From positions 1 through 64,000 of the forward strand of contig NZ_BNBY01000007.1 of the NCBI RefSeq assembly GCF_014656195.1: a DNA stretch of 64,000 nucleotides, read 5' to 3'. The DNA comes from Kitasatospora xanthocidica (GTDB lineage: Bacteria > Actinomycetota > Actinomycetes > Streptomycetales > Streptomycetaceae). Below are positions 17,535-26,632 of this stretch, in pieces. Numbering within the stretch: position 1 is the first letter of the stretch; the number at the start of each line of letters is the position of its first letter. The notes below the pieces were generated by a model that made no database searches, was not told the origin of the DNA, and worked only from the letters and a program-made list of their open reading frames with translations. Position numbers and translations under genes: made by a program.

Positions 17535-18842
17535 TCAGGCCGTGACCCGCTCCGCCGGGCGGACCGCCTCGTCCTCGATGTGCCGGGCCATCGCGGCCCG
17601 CAGGCCGAACAGCATCTGCGGCACCAGCAGCAGCGCCAGGAAGCCCAGCGGCCAGTACCACTCGCCGGTGACCTGGTAGATCCGGCCGATCAGGATCGGG
17701 CCGGGGATGGAGATCAGGTAGCCGACGCCCTGGGCGAAGGCGGACAGCTGCGCCACCCCGCCCGCCGTCCGGGCGCGCAGCCCGATCATCGTCAGCACCA
17801 GCGGGAAGGCGCAGTTGGACAGGCCCACCAGGACCACCCAGAGCCAGGGCGCGCCGGCCGGGGCCAGGGCCAGCCCGGCGTACCCGGCGATGCCGCACAA
17901 GGCCAGCACCACGACGAACAGCCGCTGGTCGCCGCGGCGGGCGGCCAGGTTGGGCAGGACGTAGGAGACCGGCACGCCGATCACCATGGTGACCGCGAGC
18001 AGCACCCCGGAGGTGCCCTTGTCGACGCCGGCGTCCTGGAAGATCTTCGGCAACCAGCCCATCACCACGTACGCGCCGGTGGCCTGGAGGCCGAAGAAGC
18101 AGGCCAGCGCCCAGGCCGTACGGCTGCGGGTGATCGGCAGCCTGGCGGGGGCGGCGCCGCCCGCCCGCTCGCCGCGCTCGCGCCTGGTGATCAGCACCGG
18201 CAGCCAGAGCAGCAGCGCGAGCGCGCCGAGCCCGGCCCAGACGCCCAGGCCGTAGCGCCAGTCGCCGCCGAGGGAGCTGGTCAGTGGCACGGTGACGGCG
18301 GCGGCCAGCGCGGTGCCGGCGGACAGCGCCATCGAGTACAGGCCGATCATCGGACCGACCTTCTCCGGGAAGTAGCGCTTGATGACCACCGGGATCAGCA
18401 CGTTGGAGACCGCCACGCCGGCCAGGGCGAGCGCGGTCAGCAGCAGGAACACCGCGGTGCCGCCGGCGAAGGACCGGGCCAGCACGCCCGCGGTGATGGC
18501 GGCCAGGCCGGCCGTGATCACCGCGATCGGTCCGATCCGCCGGGCCATCGAGGGCGCGGCGAAGCCGAACAGGCCGAAGCAGAGCGACGGGACGGCGGTG
18601 AGCAGCCCGGCGAGGGTCGGGTTCATCCCGAGGCCGGCGCGGACCTGGTCGAGCAGCGGCCCGAGGCTGGTGACGACCGGGCGCAGGTTGAAGGCGGCGG
18701 CGGCGATCGCGACGGCGAACAGCCAGCCGAGGTGCTTGGAGGGTGCGGCGGAAGGGGCGGCGGAGGGAACGGAGTCGGCGGGCCGCTCGGTCTGCGGCCT
18801 GGCCCCGTTCCGCGGGGAAGCGGTGGTCTCTGCTGCGGGCAT
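17535..18842 (-). CDS. CynX/NimT family MFS transporter
   Basis: 435 residues with a disordered Pro/Ala-rich N-terminus (about 35 residues) and twelve helices. CynX/NimT marks are FNLRPVVTSLGPLLDQV at helix 1 and GLRARTAGGVAQLSAFAQG in the C-half. Relatives move cyanate or nitroimidazole-type solutes; substrate unknown here. ATG at 18842 chosen; in-frame ATGs at 18851 and 18854 are possible. It is divergent from a GntR regulator with a dyad between them, and upstream of the SGM_5486 peptide. Confidence 0.9.
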   Translation of the reverse strand: MPAAETTASPRNGARPQTERPADSVPSAAPSAAPSKHLGWLFAVAIAAAAFNLRPVVTSLGPLLDQVRAGLGMNPTLAGLLTAVPSLCFGLFGFAAPSMARRIGPIAVITAGLAAITAGVLARSFAGGTAVFLLLTALALAGVAVSNVLIPVVIKRYFPEKVGPMIGLYSMALSAGTALAAAVTVPLTSSLGGDWRYGLGVWAGLGALALLLWLPVLITRRERGERAGGAAPARLPITRSRTAWALACFFGLQATGAYVVMGWLPKIFQDAGVDKGTSGVLLAVTMVIGVPVSYVLPNLAARRGDQRLFVVVLALCGIAGYAGLALAPAGAPWLWVVLVGLSNCAFPLVLTMIGLRARTAGGVAQLSAFAQGVGYLISIPGPILIGRIYQVTGEWYWPLGFLALLLVPQMLFGLRAAMARHIEDEAVRPAERVTA

Positions 18843-18848
18843 GTGCGC

Positions 18849-18863
18849 CATCATAGAATGATG
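18849..18863. promoter_or_regulatory. CATCAT-3-ATGATG inverted repeat, candidate GntR operator
   Basis: CATCATAGAATGATG has perfect 6-bp arms around AGA, in the AT-richer gap between the divergent MFS and GntR genes and overlapping the alternative MFS start codons. Local GntR/FCD regulators commonly bind short dyads in such gaps. Assignment to this regulator is inference. Confidence 0.45.
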
Positions 18864-18967
18864 GGATGAATTGATGCACCTCGGAATTGGCATGATGTGC
18901 CGACCGTTCATCCACCGGCCACCTCCCACCCAGGCCGCACCCGAGCCGTAGTCGCAAGGAGTACCCC

Positions 18968-19642
18968 GTGGCGCTGTCCTCGCCGAGGCGCACCCCGCTG
19001 TCCGACCAGGTGATCGCCCAGCTGCGCGCCCAGATCACCTCCGGGGAGTGGCCGGTCGGCTCGCGCATCCCGACCGAGGCCGCCCTGGTCGAGCAGCTGG
19101 GCGTCGCCCGCAACACCGTCCGCGAGGCCGTCCGCGCGCTGGCCCACAACGGCCTGCTCGACATCCGCCAGGGCTCCGGAACGTACGTGCTGGCCACCAG
19201 CGAGCTGGCCGGGGTGATGCACCGCCGCTTCGCCGACGCCGAGCAGGCGCAGGTGGCCGAGCTGCGGGCGGCCCTGGAGACCTCGGCGGCCGGCCTGGCC
19301 GCCCGGCGGCGCACCGAGCGCGACCTGGAGCTGCTGGACGGCGCCCTGGCCCGCCGGGAGGCCGCCTGGCACTCCGGCGACGCGGAGGACTTCGTCCAGG
19401 CCGACGCCGCCTTCCACCAGGCCGTGGTGGCCGCCTCCCACAACGACGTGCTGCTCGCCGTCTACTCCGACCTCGGCGAGGTCACCCGCGAGCACCTGCG
19501 GCACGACGTCGGTCCGGAGCTGATCGCCGAGCGCTACATCGGCCACGACACCATCCTGGACGCCATCCGGGCGGGCGACGCCCAGCGCGCCTCGACCGAG
19601 GCCGGCCGGGCCATCGGCGCCTGCGGCACGACCGAGGGCTGA
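18968..19642 (+). CDS. GntR/FadR-family (FCD domain) transcriptional regulator
   Basis: 224 residues. Winged-helix domain 1-75 (LSDQVIAQLRAQI, RIPTEAALVEQLGVARNTVREAVRAL, RQGSGTYV) and an all-helical FCD ligand domain (about 90-215) with metal or ligand histidines (ADAAFHQAVV, LRHDVG, GHDTILDAI). GTG start with AAGGAG six bases upstream. It is divergent from the MFS exporter and so probably controls it in response to a small carboxylate or similar effector. Confidence 0.92.
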   Translation: MALSSPRRTPLSDQVIAQLRAQITSGEWPVGSRIPTEAALVEQLGVARNTVREAVRALAHNGLLDIRQGSGTYVLATSELAGVMHRRFADAEQAQVAELRAALETSAAGLAARRRTERDLELLDGALARREAAWHSGDAEDFVQADAAFHQAVVAASHNDVLLAVYSDLGEVTREHLRHDVGPELIAERYIGHDTILDAIRAGDAQRASTEAGRAIGACGTTEG

Positions 19643-19685
19643 GCGGGCCCCGCCCGACGGGCCCCGAGCCCCCGGAGACGCGAAA

Positions 19686-19732
19686 CGCCGCTGCCCGGCA
19701 CCCCCCGTGGGAGGGGGTGCCGGGCAGCGGCG
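19686..19732. terminator. Bidirectional terminator between gntR and fabI
   Basis: Perfect 20-bp inverted repeat (19686-19705 with 19713-19732), seven-base loop, between converging genes. Confidence 0.85.
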
Positions 19733-19753
19733 TACGGGCGGGGCGCCGGAGCG

Positions 19754-20521
19754 TCAGGCGCCGATGGCGTGCAGACCGCCGTCGACGTGGATGATCTCGC
19801 CGGTGGTCTTCGGGAACCAGTCCGACAGCAGCGCGACGACGCCGCGGCCCGCCGGCTCCGGGTCGCTCAGGTCCCACTTCAGCGGGGAGCGGTGGTTCCA
19901 GGTGTCGGCCAGGTCGCCGAAGCCCGGGATGGACTTGGCGGCCATCGAACCGATCGGGCCGGCCGAGATCAGGTTGCAGCGGATGTCCCGCGAACCCAGG
20001 TAGCGGGCCAGGTAGCGGTTGGTCGACTCCAGGGCGGCCTTGGCCGGGCCCATCCAGTCGTACTGCGGCCAGGCGTACTGGGCGTCGAAGGTCAGGCCGA
20101 CGACCGAGCCGCCATCCTGCATCAGCGGCAGCAGCGCCGTGGTCAGCGACTTCAGCGAGTACGCCGAGACGTGCATCGCGGTGGCCACGGACTCCCACGG
20201 GGTGTCCAGGAAGTTGCCGCCCAGCGCGTCCTGCGGGGCGAAGCCGATCGAGTGGACGACGCCGTCCAGGGTCGGCAGGTGCTCGCGGACCTGGTCGGCG
20301 ATGCCGGCCAGCTGCTCCGGGTTGGAGACGTCCAGCTCCAGCACCTTGGCCGGGCGCGGCAGCTTCCTGGCGATCCGCTCGGTCAGGCTCGGGCGCGGGA
20401 AGGCGGTGAGGATGATCTCCGCACCCTGCTCCTGCGCGAGCCTGGCGGTGTGGAAGGCGATGGAGGACTCCATCAGCACACCCGTGATGAGGATCCGCTT
20501 GCCCTCGAGGATTCCGCTCAT
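19754..20521 (-). CDS. fabI: Enoyl-ACP reductase (NADH), FabI/InhA type
   Basis: 255 residues. Reduces trans-2-enoyl-ACP in the last step of each fatty-acid elongation round. Features: dinucleotide site LITGVLMESSIAF, VHSIGFAPQ, catalytic Tyr and Lys in YDWMGPAK, and C-terminal DGGLHAIGA. It is the target class of isoniazid and triclosan. It starts two bases after the fabG stop, so the two form one operon. Confidence 0.96.
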   Translation of the reverse strand: MSGILEGKRILITGVLMESSIAFHTARLAQEQGAEIILTAFPRPSLTERIARKLPRPAKVLELDVSNPEQLAGIADQVREHLPTLDGVVHSIGFAPQDALGGNFLDTPWESVATAMHVSAYSLKSLTTALLPLMQDGGSVVGLTFDAQYAWPQYDWMGPAKAALESTNRYLARYLGSRDIRCNLISAGPIGSMAAKSIPGFGDLADTWNHRSPLKWDLSDPEPAGRGVVALLSDWFPKTTGEIIHVDGGLHAIGA

Positions 20522-20523
20522 GC

Positions 20524-21243
20524 TCAGTGACCCATGCCCAATCCGCCGTCGACGGGAATGACGGCTCCGGTGATGTACGCGGCCTCGTCCGACGAGAGGA
20601 ACCGCACGGTGGAGGCGACCTCGGCGGGCGCCGCGTAGCGGCCCAGCGGCACGCCCGAGACGATCTCCGCGCGGCGCTCGTCGCTGAGCACGGCGGTCAT
20701 GTCGGTGTCGACGAAGCCGGGGGCGACCACGTTGACGGTGATGTTGCGCGGGCCGAGCTCGCGCGCCAGCGAGCGGGCGAAGCCGACCAGGCCGGCCTTG
20801 GAGGCGGCGTAGTTGGCCTGGCCCGGCGAGCCGGAGAGGCCCACCACGGACGAGATCAGGACGACACGGCCCTTCTTGGCGCGCATCATCAGCTTGGAGG
20901 CGCGCTTGACCACCCGGAAGGTGCCGGTCAGGTTGGTGTCGACGACGGAGGTGAAGTCCTCCTCCGACATGCGCAGCAGCAGGGTGTCGTTGGTGATGCC
21001 CGCGTTCGCGACCAGCACCTGGACGGCGCCGTGCTTCTCCTCGATCTCGGTGAAGGCGGCGTCGACCTGCGCGGCGTCCGTGATGTCGCAGCGGACCGCG
21101 AGGACGTCGTACTTGGCCAGCGCCTCGGGCACCTCACCCGAGCGACTGGTGATGGCCACCTTGTCGCCCGCTTCGGCGAAGGCCTGGGCGATCGCGAGGC
21201 CGATGCCCCGGTTTCCTCCGGTGACGAGAACCGAGCGGCTCAA
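20524..21243 (-). CDS. fabG: 3-oxoacyl-ACP reductase
   Basis: 239 residues of the classical SDR type: TGGNRGIG for NADPH, NAGI, catalytic Ser (LISSVVG), and YAASK. Catalyses the first reduction in fatty-acid elongation and precedes fabI in a two-gene operon, an arrangement conserved in actinobacteria. The start is a TTG at 21243 with AGAGGTGG about five bases upstream. Confidence 0.96.
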   Translation of the reverse strand: MSRSVLVTGGNRGIGLAIAQAFAEAGDKVAITSRSGEVPEALAKYDVLAVRCDITDAAQVDAAFTEIEEKHGAVQVLVANAGITNDTLLLRMSEEDFTSVVDTNLTGTFRVVKRASKLMMRAKKGRVVLISSVVGLSGSPGQANYAASKAGLVGFARSLARELGPRNITVNVVAPGFVDTDMTAVLSDERRAEIVSGVPLGRYAAPAEVASTVRFLSSDEAAYITGAVIPVDGGLGMGH

Positions 21244-21569
21244 CGATCCACCTCTCTCCGTGTGTGAGCGCGTACGTCGGAATGCGTACGCAGTGTGACG
21301 CTATCGGGCGCCCGGCGACGGCGGCGCATCGGGCTCCCACAGCGCCGCACCGAATGAACTGTCGCAATCCGACAACCCGCACCCGCCGCCCGGGCCCGGC
21401 CCGGCGGCACCGCCCCAGGTCGCCGCCCCGGGCCCGGGCACCGCCCGGATCGGCGCCACTGTGCGGGAACAACACGGGCGGCCGCACCCGTTGCCCCCGT
21501 GGTACGGGTCGGCCCGGGCCTGCCGTACCGTTCACCCGACCATCCCGGCGAGCGACGAAGGCAGAGCGG
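21244..21569. promoter_or_regulatory. Divergent promoter region fabG / MBL hydrolase
   Basis: 326 bp without a gene. For fabG, a -10-like TAGCGT lies at 21298-21303 (minus), and the dyad GCGTAC-10-GTACGC (21270-21275, 21286-21291) falls in the predicted leader. For the rightward gene, GAAGG precedes the ATG at 21570. The middle is GC-rich with nothing I recognise. Confidence 0.4.
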
Positions 21570-22715
21570 ATGACCAAGGCACGGCGTGGGAGCACCCACC
21601 GACCCGGACGACTGCTGGCCCTCACCGCCCTCGCGGCCGGCTTCGGCGCGGCCGCCTGGTCGCTGCGCGACCTGCCGGCGGCCTTCGGGCGGCGCCCCGA
21701 CGGCGAGCGCGAGGAGCGGGTGCGCAACTCCCCCCAGTACCGCGACGGCGTCTTCCACAACGCCCCCTCCACGCTCGCCCGCACCTCCGGGGCCCCCGGC
21801 TTCGACGGCGCCACCGCCCGCCGGATGCTCTTCGAGCGCGAGGGCCGCGTCCCCGCCCACCCGGTGCCCACCGTCCGTCCCGCCACCCCGCCCGGCCCGG
21901 CGGCCGAGGGCGTGGAGATCACCTGGTACGGGCACGCCTCCGCGCTGGTGGAGATCGAGGGCTTCCGGGTGCTGCTCGACCCGGTCTGGAGCGACCGCTG
22001 CTCCCCCTCCGCCCACATCGGCCCCAAGCGGCTGCACCCGGTGCCGGTCGAGCTGGAGGAGCTGCCGCCGGTCGACGCGGTGCTGATCTCCCACGACCAC
22101 TACGACCACCTGGACATGGCGACGGTCAAGCGCCTGGTGCGCAGCCAGTCCGCGCCCTTCGCGGTGCCGCTGGGCATCGGCTCCCACCTGCGCCGCTGGG
22201 GCGTCCCGGAGCACCGGATCATCGAGCTGGACTGGGACGAGACCTGCAACCTGGGCGAGCTGGTGCTCACCCTCACCGCCGCGCACCACTTCTCCGGCCG
22301 CGGCCTGACCCGCAACACCACCCTCTGGGGCTCCTGGGTGATCGCCGGCCCGAACCGCAAGGTCTTCTACACCGGCGACTCCGGCTACTTCGAGGGCTAC
22401 GCCCGGATCGGCGGGCAGCACGGCCCGTTCGACGCCGCGCTGGTCCAGATCGGCGCCTACGACGCGGCCTGGGCAGACATCCACATGACCCCGGAGGACG
22501 CCGTCCTCGCCCACCGGGACCTGACGGCCGGCCTGCTGGTGCCCGTCCACTGGTGCACCTTCAACCTGGGCCTGCACCGGTGGTCCGAGCCGATCGAGCG
22601 GCTGGTCACGGAGGCCAAGGAGCACGGCGTCCCGCTGGCCGTGCCGCGCCCGGGCGAGCGGGTGGACGTCGACAACCCGCCGGAGCTCGACGGCTGGTGG
22701 GAGTCCGTCGGCTGA
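21570..22715 (+). CDS. MBL-fold metal-dependent hydrolase (UlaG/NAPE-PLD-like)
   Basis: 381 residues. N-terminal hydrophobic helix (LLALTALAAGFGAAAWSL) may anchor the protein. The metallo-beta-lactamase core has WYGHASALVEIEG, the metal motif SHDHYDHLD (HxHxDH), a later His in LTAAHHFSG, the Asp ligand in FYTGDSGYF, and a final HW. The FSGRG and GSWVI segments match the group with NAPE-PLD-like and RomA-like proteins. Substrate unknown. ATG at 21570 with GAAGG upstream. Confidence 0.88.
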   Translation: MTKARRGSTHRPGRLLALTALAAGFGAAAWSLRDLPAAFGRRPDGEREERVRNSPQYRDGVFHNAPSTLARTSGAPGFDGATARRMLFEREGRVPAHPVPTVRPATPPGPAAEGVEITWYGHASALVEIEGFRVLLDPVWSDRCSPSAHIGPKRLHPVPVELEELPPVDAVLISHDHYDHLDMATVKRLVRSQSAPFAVPLGIGSHLRRWGVPEHRIIELDWDETCNLGELVLTLTAAHHFSGRGLTRNTTLWGSWVIAGPNRKVFYTGDSGYFEGYARIGGQHGPFDAALVQIGAYDAAWADIHMTPEDAVLAHRDLTAGLLVPVHWCTFNLGLHRWSEPIERLVTEAKEHGVPLAVPRPGERVDVDNPPELDGWWESVG

Positions 22716-22881
22716 CGGCCCCCCGAACGGCTCCGAACGGCCCTGACCTGCGCACCGTACGGGCCGACACCGCAGCGCACCGGGCGAAATGCGCTGGCCG
22801 GAAACCCGGTGGACGGGAAATGATGCGGTGCGGGCGCCCCTGTGGCCCCGCACCGCCACCCTCCGCGACCTGGGAGCCCGA

Positions 22882-24483
22882 TTGCCTCCGATCCCTCCGG
22901 CCGACCGGGCCGGCGCCGCGCCCGCCCGCGCCGTCGACCCGCTCTTCCTCGCCCTGCCGCTGCGCGCCCTCGCCGACGCCGCCCTCACCCGGGCCCGTGA
23001 ACTCGGCGCGAGCCACGCCGACTTCCGCCTGGAGCGGATCCGCAGCGCCTCCTGGCGGCTGCGCGACGCCCGTCCGGCCGGCACCTCGGACAGCATGCAG
23101 CTGGGCTTCGCCGTCCGGGTGCTGCTGGACGGCGCCTGGGGCTTCGCCGCCGGCGTCGACCTCACCGCCGCTGCGGCCGTGCGGGTCGCCGAGCAGGCCG
23201 TCGCGGTGGCCCGCCTCTCCGGCGGGATCAGCCGGGCGGCCGGCTCCGCCGAGCGGGTCGAGCTGGCCGACGAGCCGGTCCACCGGGACGTCACCTGGGT
23301 CTCCGCGTACGAGGTCAACCCCTTCGAGGTGCCGGACGCGGAGAAGACCGCGCTGCTCGCCGACTGGAGTTCCCGGCTGCTGGCCGCCGACGGCGTCTCG
23401 CACGTCCAGGCGTCCTTGCTGACCGTCCAGGAGAACAAGTTCTACGCGGACACCGCGGGCACCGTGACCACCCAGCAGCGGATCCGGCTGCACCCGGAGC
23501 TGGAGGCCACCTCGGTCGACGAGCGCACCGGCGCCTTCGACTCGATGCGCACCCTGGCCCCGCCGGTCGGCCGCGGCTTCGAGTACCTCACGGGGGTCCG
23601 GGGGTCGTCCCCCGATGGACAGGGCCTGACGGGCACCGGCTGGGACTGGGACGCCGAACTCGCCGAGCTGCCGACCCTGCTCGCCGAGAAGATGAAGGCC
23701 CCGAGCGTCCAGGCGGGCCGCTACGACCTGGTCATCGACCCGTCCAACCTCTGGCTGACCATCCACGAGTCGATCGGCCACGCCACCGAACTGGACCGCG
23801 CGCTCGGCTACGAGGCCGCCTACGCCGGCACCTCCTTCGCCACCTTCGACCAGCTCGGCTCGCTGAAGTACGGCTCCGAGCTGATGCACGTCACCGGCGA
23901 CCGCACCGCCGAGCACGGCCTGTCCACCATCGGCTACGACGACGAGGGCGTCGCCACCCAGTCCTGGGACCTGGTCCGGGACGGCGTCCTGGTCGGCTAC
24001 CAACTGGACCGCGGCATGGCCAGGTTGAAGGGCTTCGAGCGCTCCAACGGCTGCTCCTTCGCGGACTCCCCCGCGCACGTCCCGGTGCAGCGGATGGCCA
24101 ACGTCTCGCTGCGGCCCGCCGCCGACGGCCCGGACACCGAGGGCCTGTTCGCCGGGGTGGAGAACGGCCTGTACATCGTCGGCGACCGCTCCTGGTCGAT
24201 CGACATGCAGAGGTACAACTTCCAGTTCACCGGCCAGCGCGCCTACGCCATCAAGAACGGCGAACTCGCGGGCCAGGTCAAGGACTTCGCCTACCAGGCC
24301 ACCACCACCGACTTCTGGGGCTCGATGGCGGCGGTCGGCGGCCCGCAGACCTACGTCCTCGGCGGCGCCTTCAACTGCGGCAAGGCGCAGCCCGGCCAGA
24401 CCGCGGCCGTCAGCCACGGCTGCCCGTCGGCCCTGTTCCGGAACGTCAACGTGCTCAACACCCAGCAGGAGGCGGGTCACTGA
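22882..24483 (+). CDS. tldD: TldD-family metalloprotease subunit
   Basis: About 533 residues. The zinc-protease motif HESIGH, followed by ATELD, lies near residue 295; the C-terminus has NCGKAQPGQTAAVSHGCP, typical of TldD. TldD pairs with TldE/PmbA, whose gene begins in the stop codon of this one. The complex degrades unfolded peptides and can mature peptide antibiotics. The TTG at 22882 with GGGAG upstream is preferred; GTG at 22828 or ATG at 22789 are in frame but give non-family extensions. Confidence 0.92.
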   Translation: MPPIPPADRAGAAPARAVDPLFLALPLRALADAALTRARELGASHADFRLERIRSASWRLRDARPAGTSDSMQLGFAVRVLLDGAWGFAAGVDLTAAAAVRVAEQAVAVARLSGGISRAAGSAERVELADEPVHRDVTWVSAYEVNPFEVPDAEKTALLADWSSRLLAADGVSHVQASLLTVQENKFYADTAGTVTTQQRIRLHPELEATSVDERTGAFDSMRTLAPPVGRGFEYLTGVRGSSPDGQGLTGTGWDWDAELAELPTLLAEKMKAPSVQAGRYDLVIDPSNLWLTIHESIGHATELDRALGYEAAYAGTSFATFDQLGSLKYGSELMHVTGDRTAEHGLSTIGYDDEGVATQSWDLVRDGVLVGYQLDRGMARLKGFERSNGCSFADSPAHVPVQRMANVSLRPAADGPDTEGLFAGVENGLYIVGDRSWSIDMQRYNFQFTGQRAYAIKNGELAGQVKDFAYQATTTDFWGSMAAVGGPQTYVLGGAFNCGKAQPGQTAAVSHGCPSALFRNVNVLNTQQEAGH

Positions 24484-25889
24484 TGACCGCGACGCAGCCC
24501 CACGAACTCGTCGAGCTGGCGCTCGGCCTCTCCCGCGCCGACGGCTGCGTGGTGATCGCCGACGAGGAGTCCACCGCCAACCTGCGCTGGGCCGGCAACG
24601 CCCTGACCACCAACGGCGTCACCCGCGGCCGCCGGCTGACCGTGATCGCCACCGTGGCCGGCGCCGAGGGCACCGCCTCCGGCGTGGTCTCCCGCGAGGC
24701 CGTGACCGCGGCCGAGGTCGAGGACCTGGTCCGGGCCGCCGAGGCGGCCGCCCGCGCGGCCGGCCCGGCCGAGGACGCCCAGCCGCTGGTCGCCGACCGG
24801 CCCGCCTCCCCGGACTTCACCGAGCCGCCCGCGGAGACCTCGATCGCGGTGTTCGAGGCCTTCGGCCCGGCCCTCGGCGAGGCCTTCGCCCGCGCCGCCG
24901 CCCGGGGCGAGCTGCTGTACGGCTTCGCCCGGCACGAGGTGGTCACCAGCTACCTGGGCACCTCCACCGGTCTGCGGCTGCGCCACGACCAGCCCACCGG
25001 CATGGTCGAGATCAACGCCAAGACCGCCGACCTGTCCGACTCGGCCTGGGTCGGCGCCGCCACCCGGGACTTCACCGACGTCGACGTGCCGGCCCTGCAC
25101 ACCGAGCTGACCAGGCGCCTCGGCTGGGGCGCCCGCAAGGTGGACCTGCCGGCCGGCCGCTACGAGACCCTGCTGCCGCCCTCGGCCGTCGCCGACCTGA
25201 TGGTCTACCTCAGCTGGTCGGCCGGCGGCCGGGACGCCCACGAGGGCCGGACGGTCTTCTCCAAGCCCGGCGGGGGCACCCGGATCGGCGACAAGCTGAG
25301 CGGCCTGCCGCTGACCCTGCGCGCGGACCCGGCCGAGCCCGGCCTGGAGGCGGCGCCGTTCGTGCTCGCGCACTCCACCGGCGGGGACGTCTCGGTCTTC
25401 GACAACGGCGAGCCGACCGCCGCCACCGAGTGGATCCGCGAGGGCGTGCTCAACGACCTGGTGACCAGCCGCCACTCGGCCGGCCTCACCGGCCTGCCGG
25501 TGCGCCCGGCGATCGACAACCTCGTCCTGGAGGCGGTGCAGGGGTCGGCGCAGGAGTCGGCGCCGACCCTGGACGAGATGATCGCCCGCACCGAGCGCGG
25601 CCTGCTGCTCACCTGCCTCTGGTACATCCGCGAGGTGGACCCGGCGACGCTGCTGCTCACCGGCCTCACCCGGGACGGCGTCTACCTGGTGGAGAACGGC
25701 GAGGTCGTCGGCGCGGTCAACAACTTCCGGTTCAACGAGTCCCCGGTGGACCTGCTCGGCCGGATCACCGAGGTGGGCCGCACCGAACGCTGCCTGCCCC
25801 GCGAGTGGAGCGACTGGTTCACCCGCACCGCGATGCCACCCGTGCGTGTCGCGGACTTCAACATGAGTTCGGTCAGCCAGGCCTCTTAG
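24483..25889 (+). CDS. pmbA: TldE/PmbA-family metalloprotease partner
   Basis: 468 residues, PmbA-like: lacks the HExxxH motif, as expected of the non-catalytic partner. Visible are GVTRGRRLTV near the N-terminus, a central HEVVTSYLGTSTGL, and the C-terminal ENGEVVGAVNNFRFNESP. Its ATG overlaps the tldD stop (TGATG), so translation is coupled and the TldD/E heterodimer is expected. Confidence 0.92.
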   Translation: MTATQPHELVELALGLSRADGCVVIADEESTANLRWAGNALTTNGVTRGRRLTVIATVAGAEGTASGVVSREAVTAAEVEDLVRAAEAAARAAGPAEDAQPLVADRPASPDFTEPPAETSIAVFEAFGPALGEAFARAAARGELLYGFARHEVVTSYLGTSTGLRLRHDQPTGMVEINAKTADLSDSAWVGAATRDFTDVDVPALHTELTRRLGWGARKVDLPAGRYETLLPPSAVADLMVYLSWSAGGRDAHEGRTVFSKPGGGTRIGDKLSGLPLTLRADPAEPGLEAAPFVLAHSTGGDVSVFDNGEPTAATEWIREGVLNDLVTSRHSAGLTGLPVRPAIDNLVLEAVQGSAQESAPTLDEMIARTERGLLLTCLWYIREVDPATLLLTGLTRDGVYLVENGEVVGAVNNFRFNESPVDLLGRITEVGRTERCLPREWSDWFTRTAMPPVRVADFNMSSVSQAS

Positions 25890-25918
25890 CCGCTGGCCTA
25901 CGGGGGGATACGAGAGAC

Positions 25919-26470
25919 ATGACGGACGAGAAGCGGCTGGTCAAGACGAGCAAGATGCTGTCGCGCATCCTGCGGCACGAGCCCGAGCGGGTGGGCGTCA
26001 CGCTCGACGGGGCCGGCTGGGTCCGGATCGACGTGCTGCTCGCCGCGCTCGCGGCGAAGGGCAACCGGCTGACCAGGGCCGAGCTGGACCACGTGGTGGC
26101 CACCAACAACAAGCGCCGCTTCGGCTACTCGCCGGACGGTCTCTCGATCCGCGCGAACCAGGGCCACACGGTGGCGGTCGACCTCGGTCTGGCCGCCGCC
26201 GTGCCGCCCCACGTGCTCTACCACGGCACCGCCGACCGGCACCTGGCGGCGATCTTCCGCGAGGGCCTGCGCCCGATGGCCCGCCAGGACGTCCACCTCT
26301 CGGCCGACACCGAGACGGCGACCAGGGTCGGCGCCCGGCACGGCCGTCCGGTGGTGCTGACGGTGAACGCCGCCGCGATGGCGGCGGCCGGCCACGAGTT
26401 CCGGATCAGCGACAACGGCGTCTGGCTCACCGACGCCGTGCCCCCGCAGTACCTCTCCCGGCGCTCCTGA
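25919..26470 (+). CDS. kptA: RNA 2'-phosphotransferase (Tpt1/KptA)
   Basis: 183 residues, full length. Tpt1 enzymes move an internal RNA 2'-phosphate to NAD+, giving ADP-ribose 1'',2''-cyclic phosphate. Motifs: catalytic Arg-His in ILRHEP (R19-H20), RRFGY, IRANQGHT (R79) and LYHGT, with the C-terminal ART-like fold. Yeast uses it in tRNA splicing; bacteria lack that pathway, so its natural substrate is unclear. No RNA ligase lies nearby. ATG at 25919; a G-rich ribosome site is about ten bases upstream. Confidence 0.93.
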   Translation: MTDEKRLVKTSKMLSRILRHEPERVGVTLDGAGWVRIDVLLAALAAKGNRLTRAELDHVVATNNKRRFGYSPDGLSIRANQGHTVAVDLGLAAAVPPHVLYHGTADRHLAAIFREGLRPMARQDVHLSADTETATRVGARHGRPVVLTVNAAAMAAAGHEFRISDNGVWLTDAVPPQYLSRRS

Positions 26471-26479
26471 AGCCCGTTC

Positions 26480-26519
26480 CGCGAAGGGCCTGTCCGCTCC
26501 GCCGGACAGGCCCTTCGCG
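26480..26519 (+). terminator. kptA terminator
   Basis: Perfect 17-bp inverted repeat (26480-26496 with 26503-26519), six-base loop, ten bases after the stop. Confidence 0.85.
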
Positions 26520-26632
26520 CACCCGGCCGGGTGCGTCCGCCCCACCCGGTCTCGTCGCCACGACCGCCCGGGCGTACCGTGAAGTGGCCGCGCGGCCAGA
26601 CGCGCGGGGGCGCGACGAGGGCGGTAGGACAC

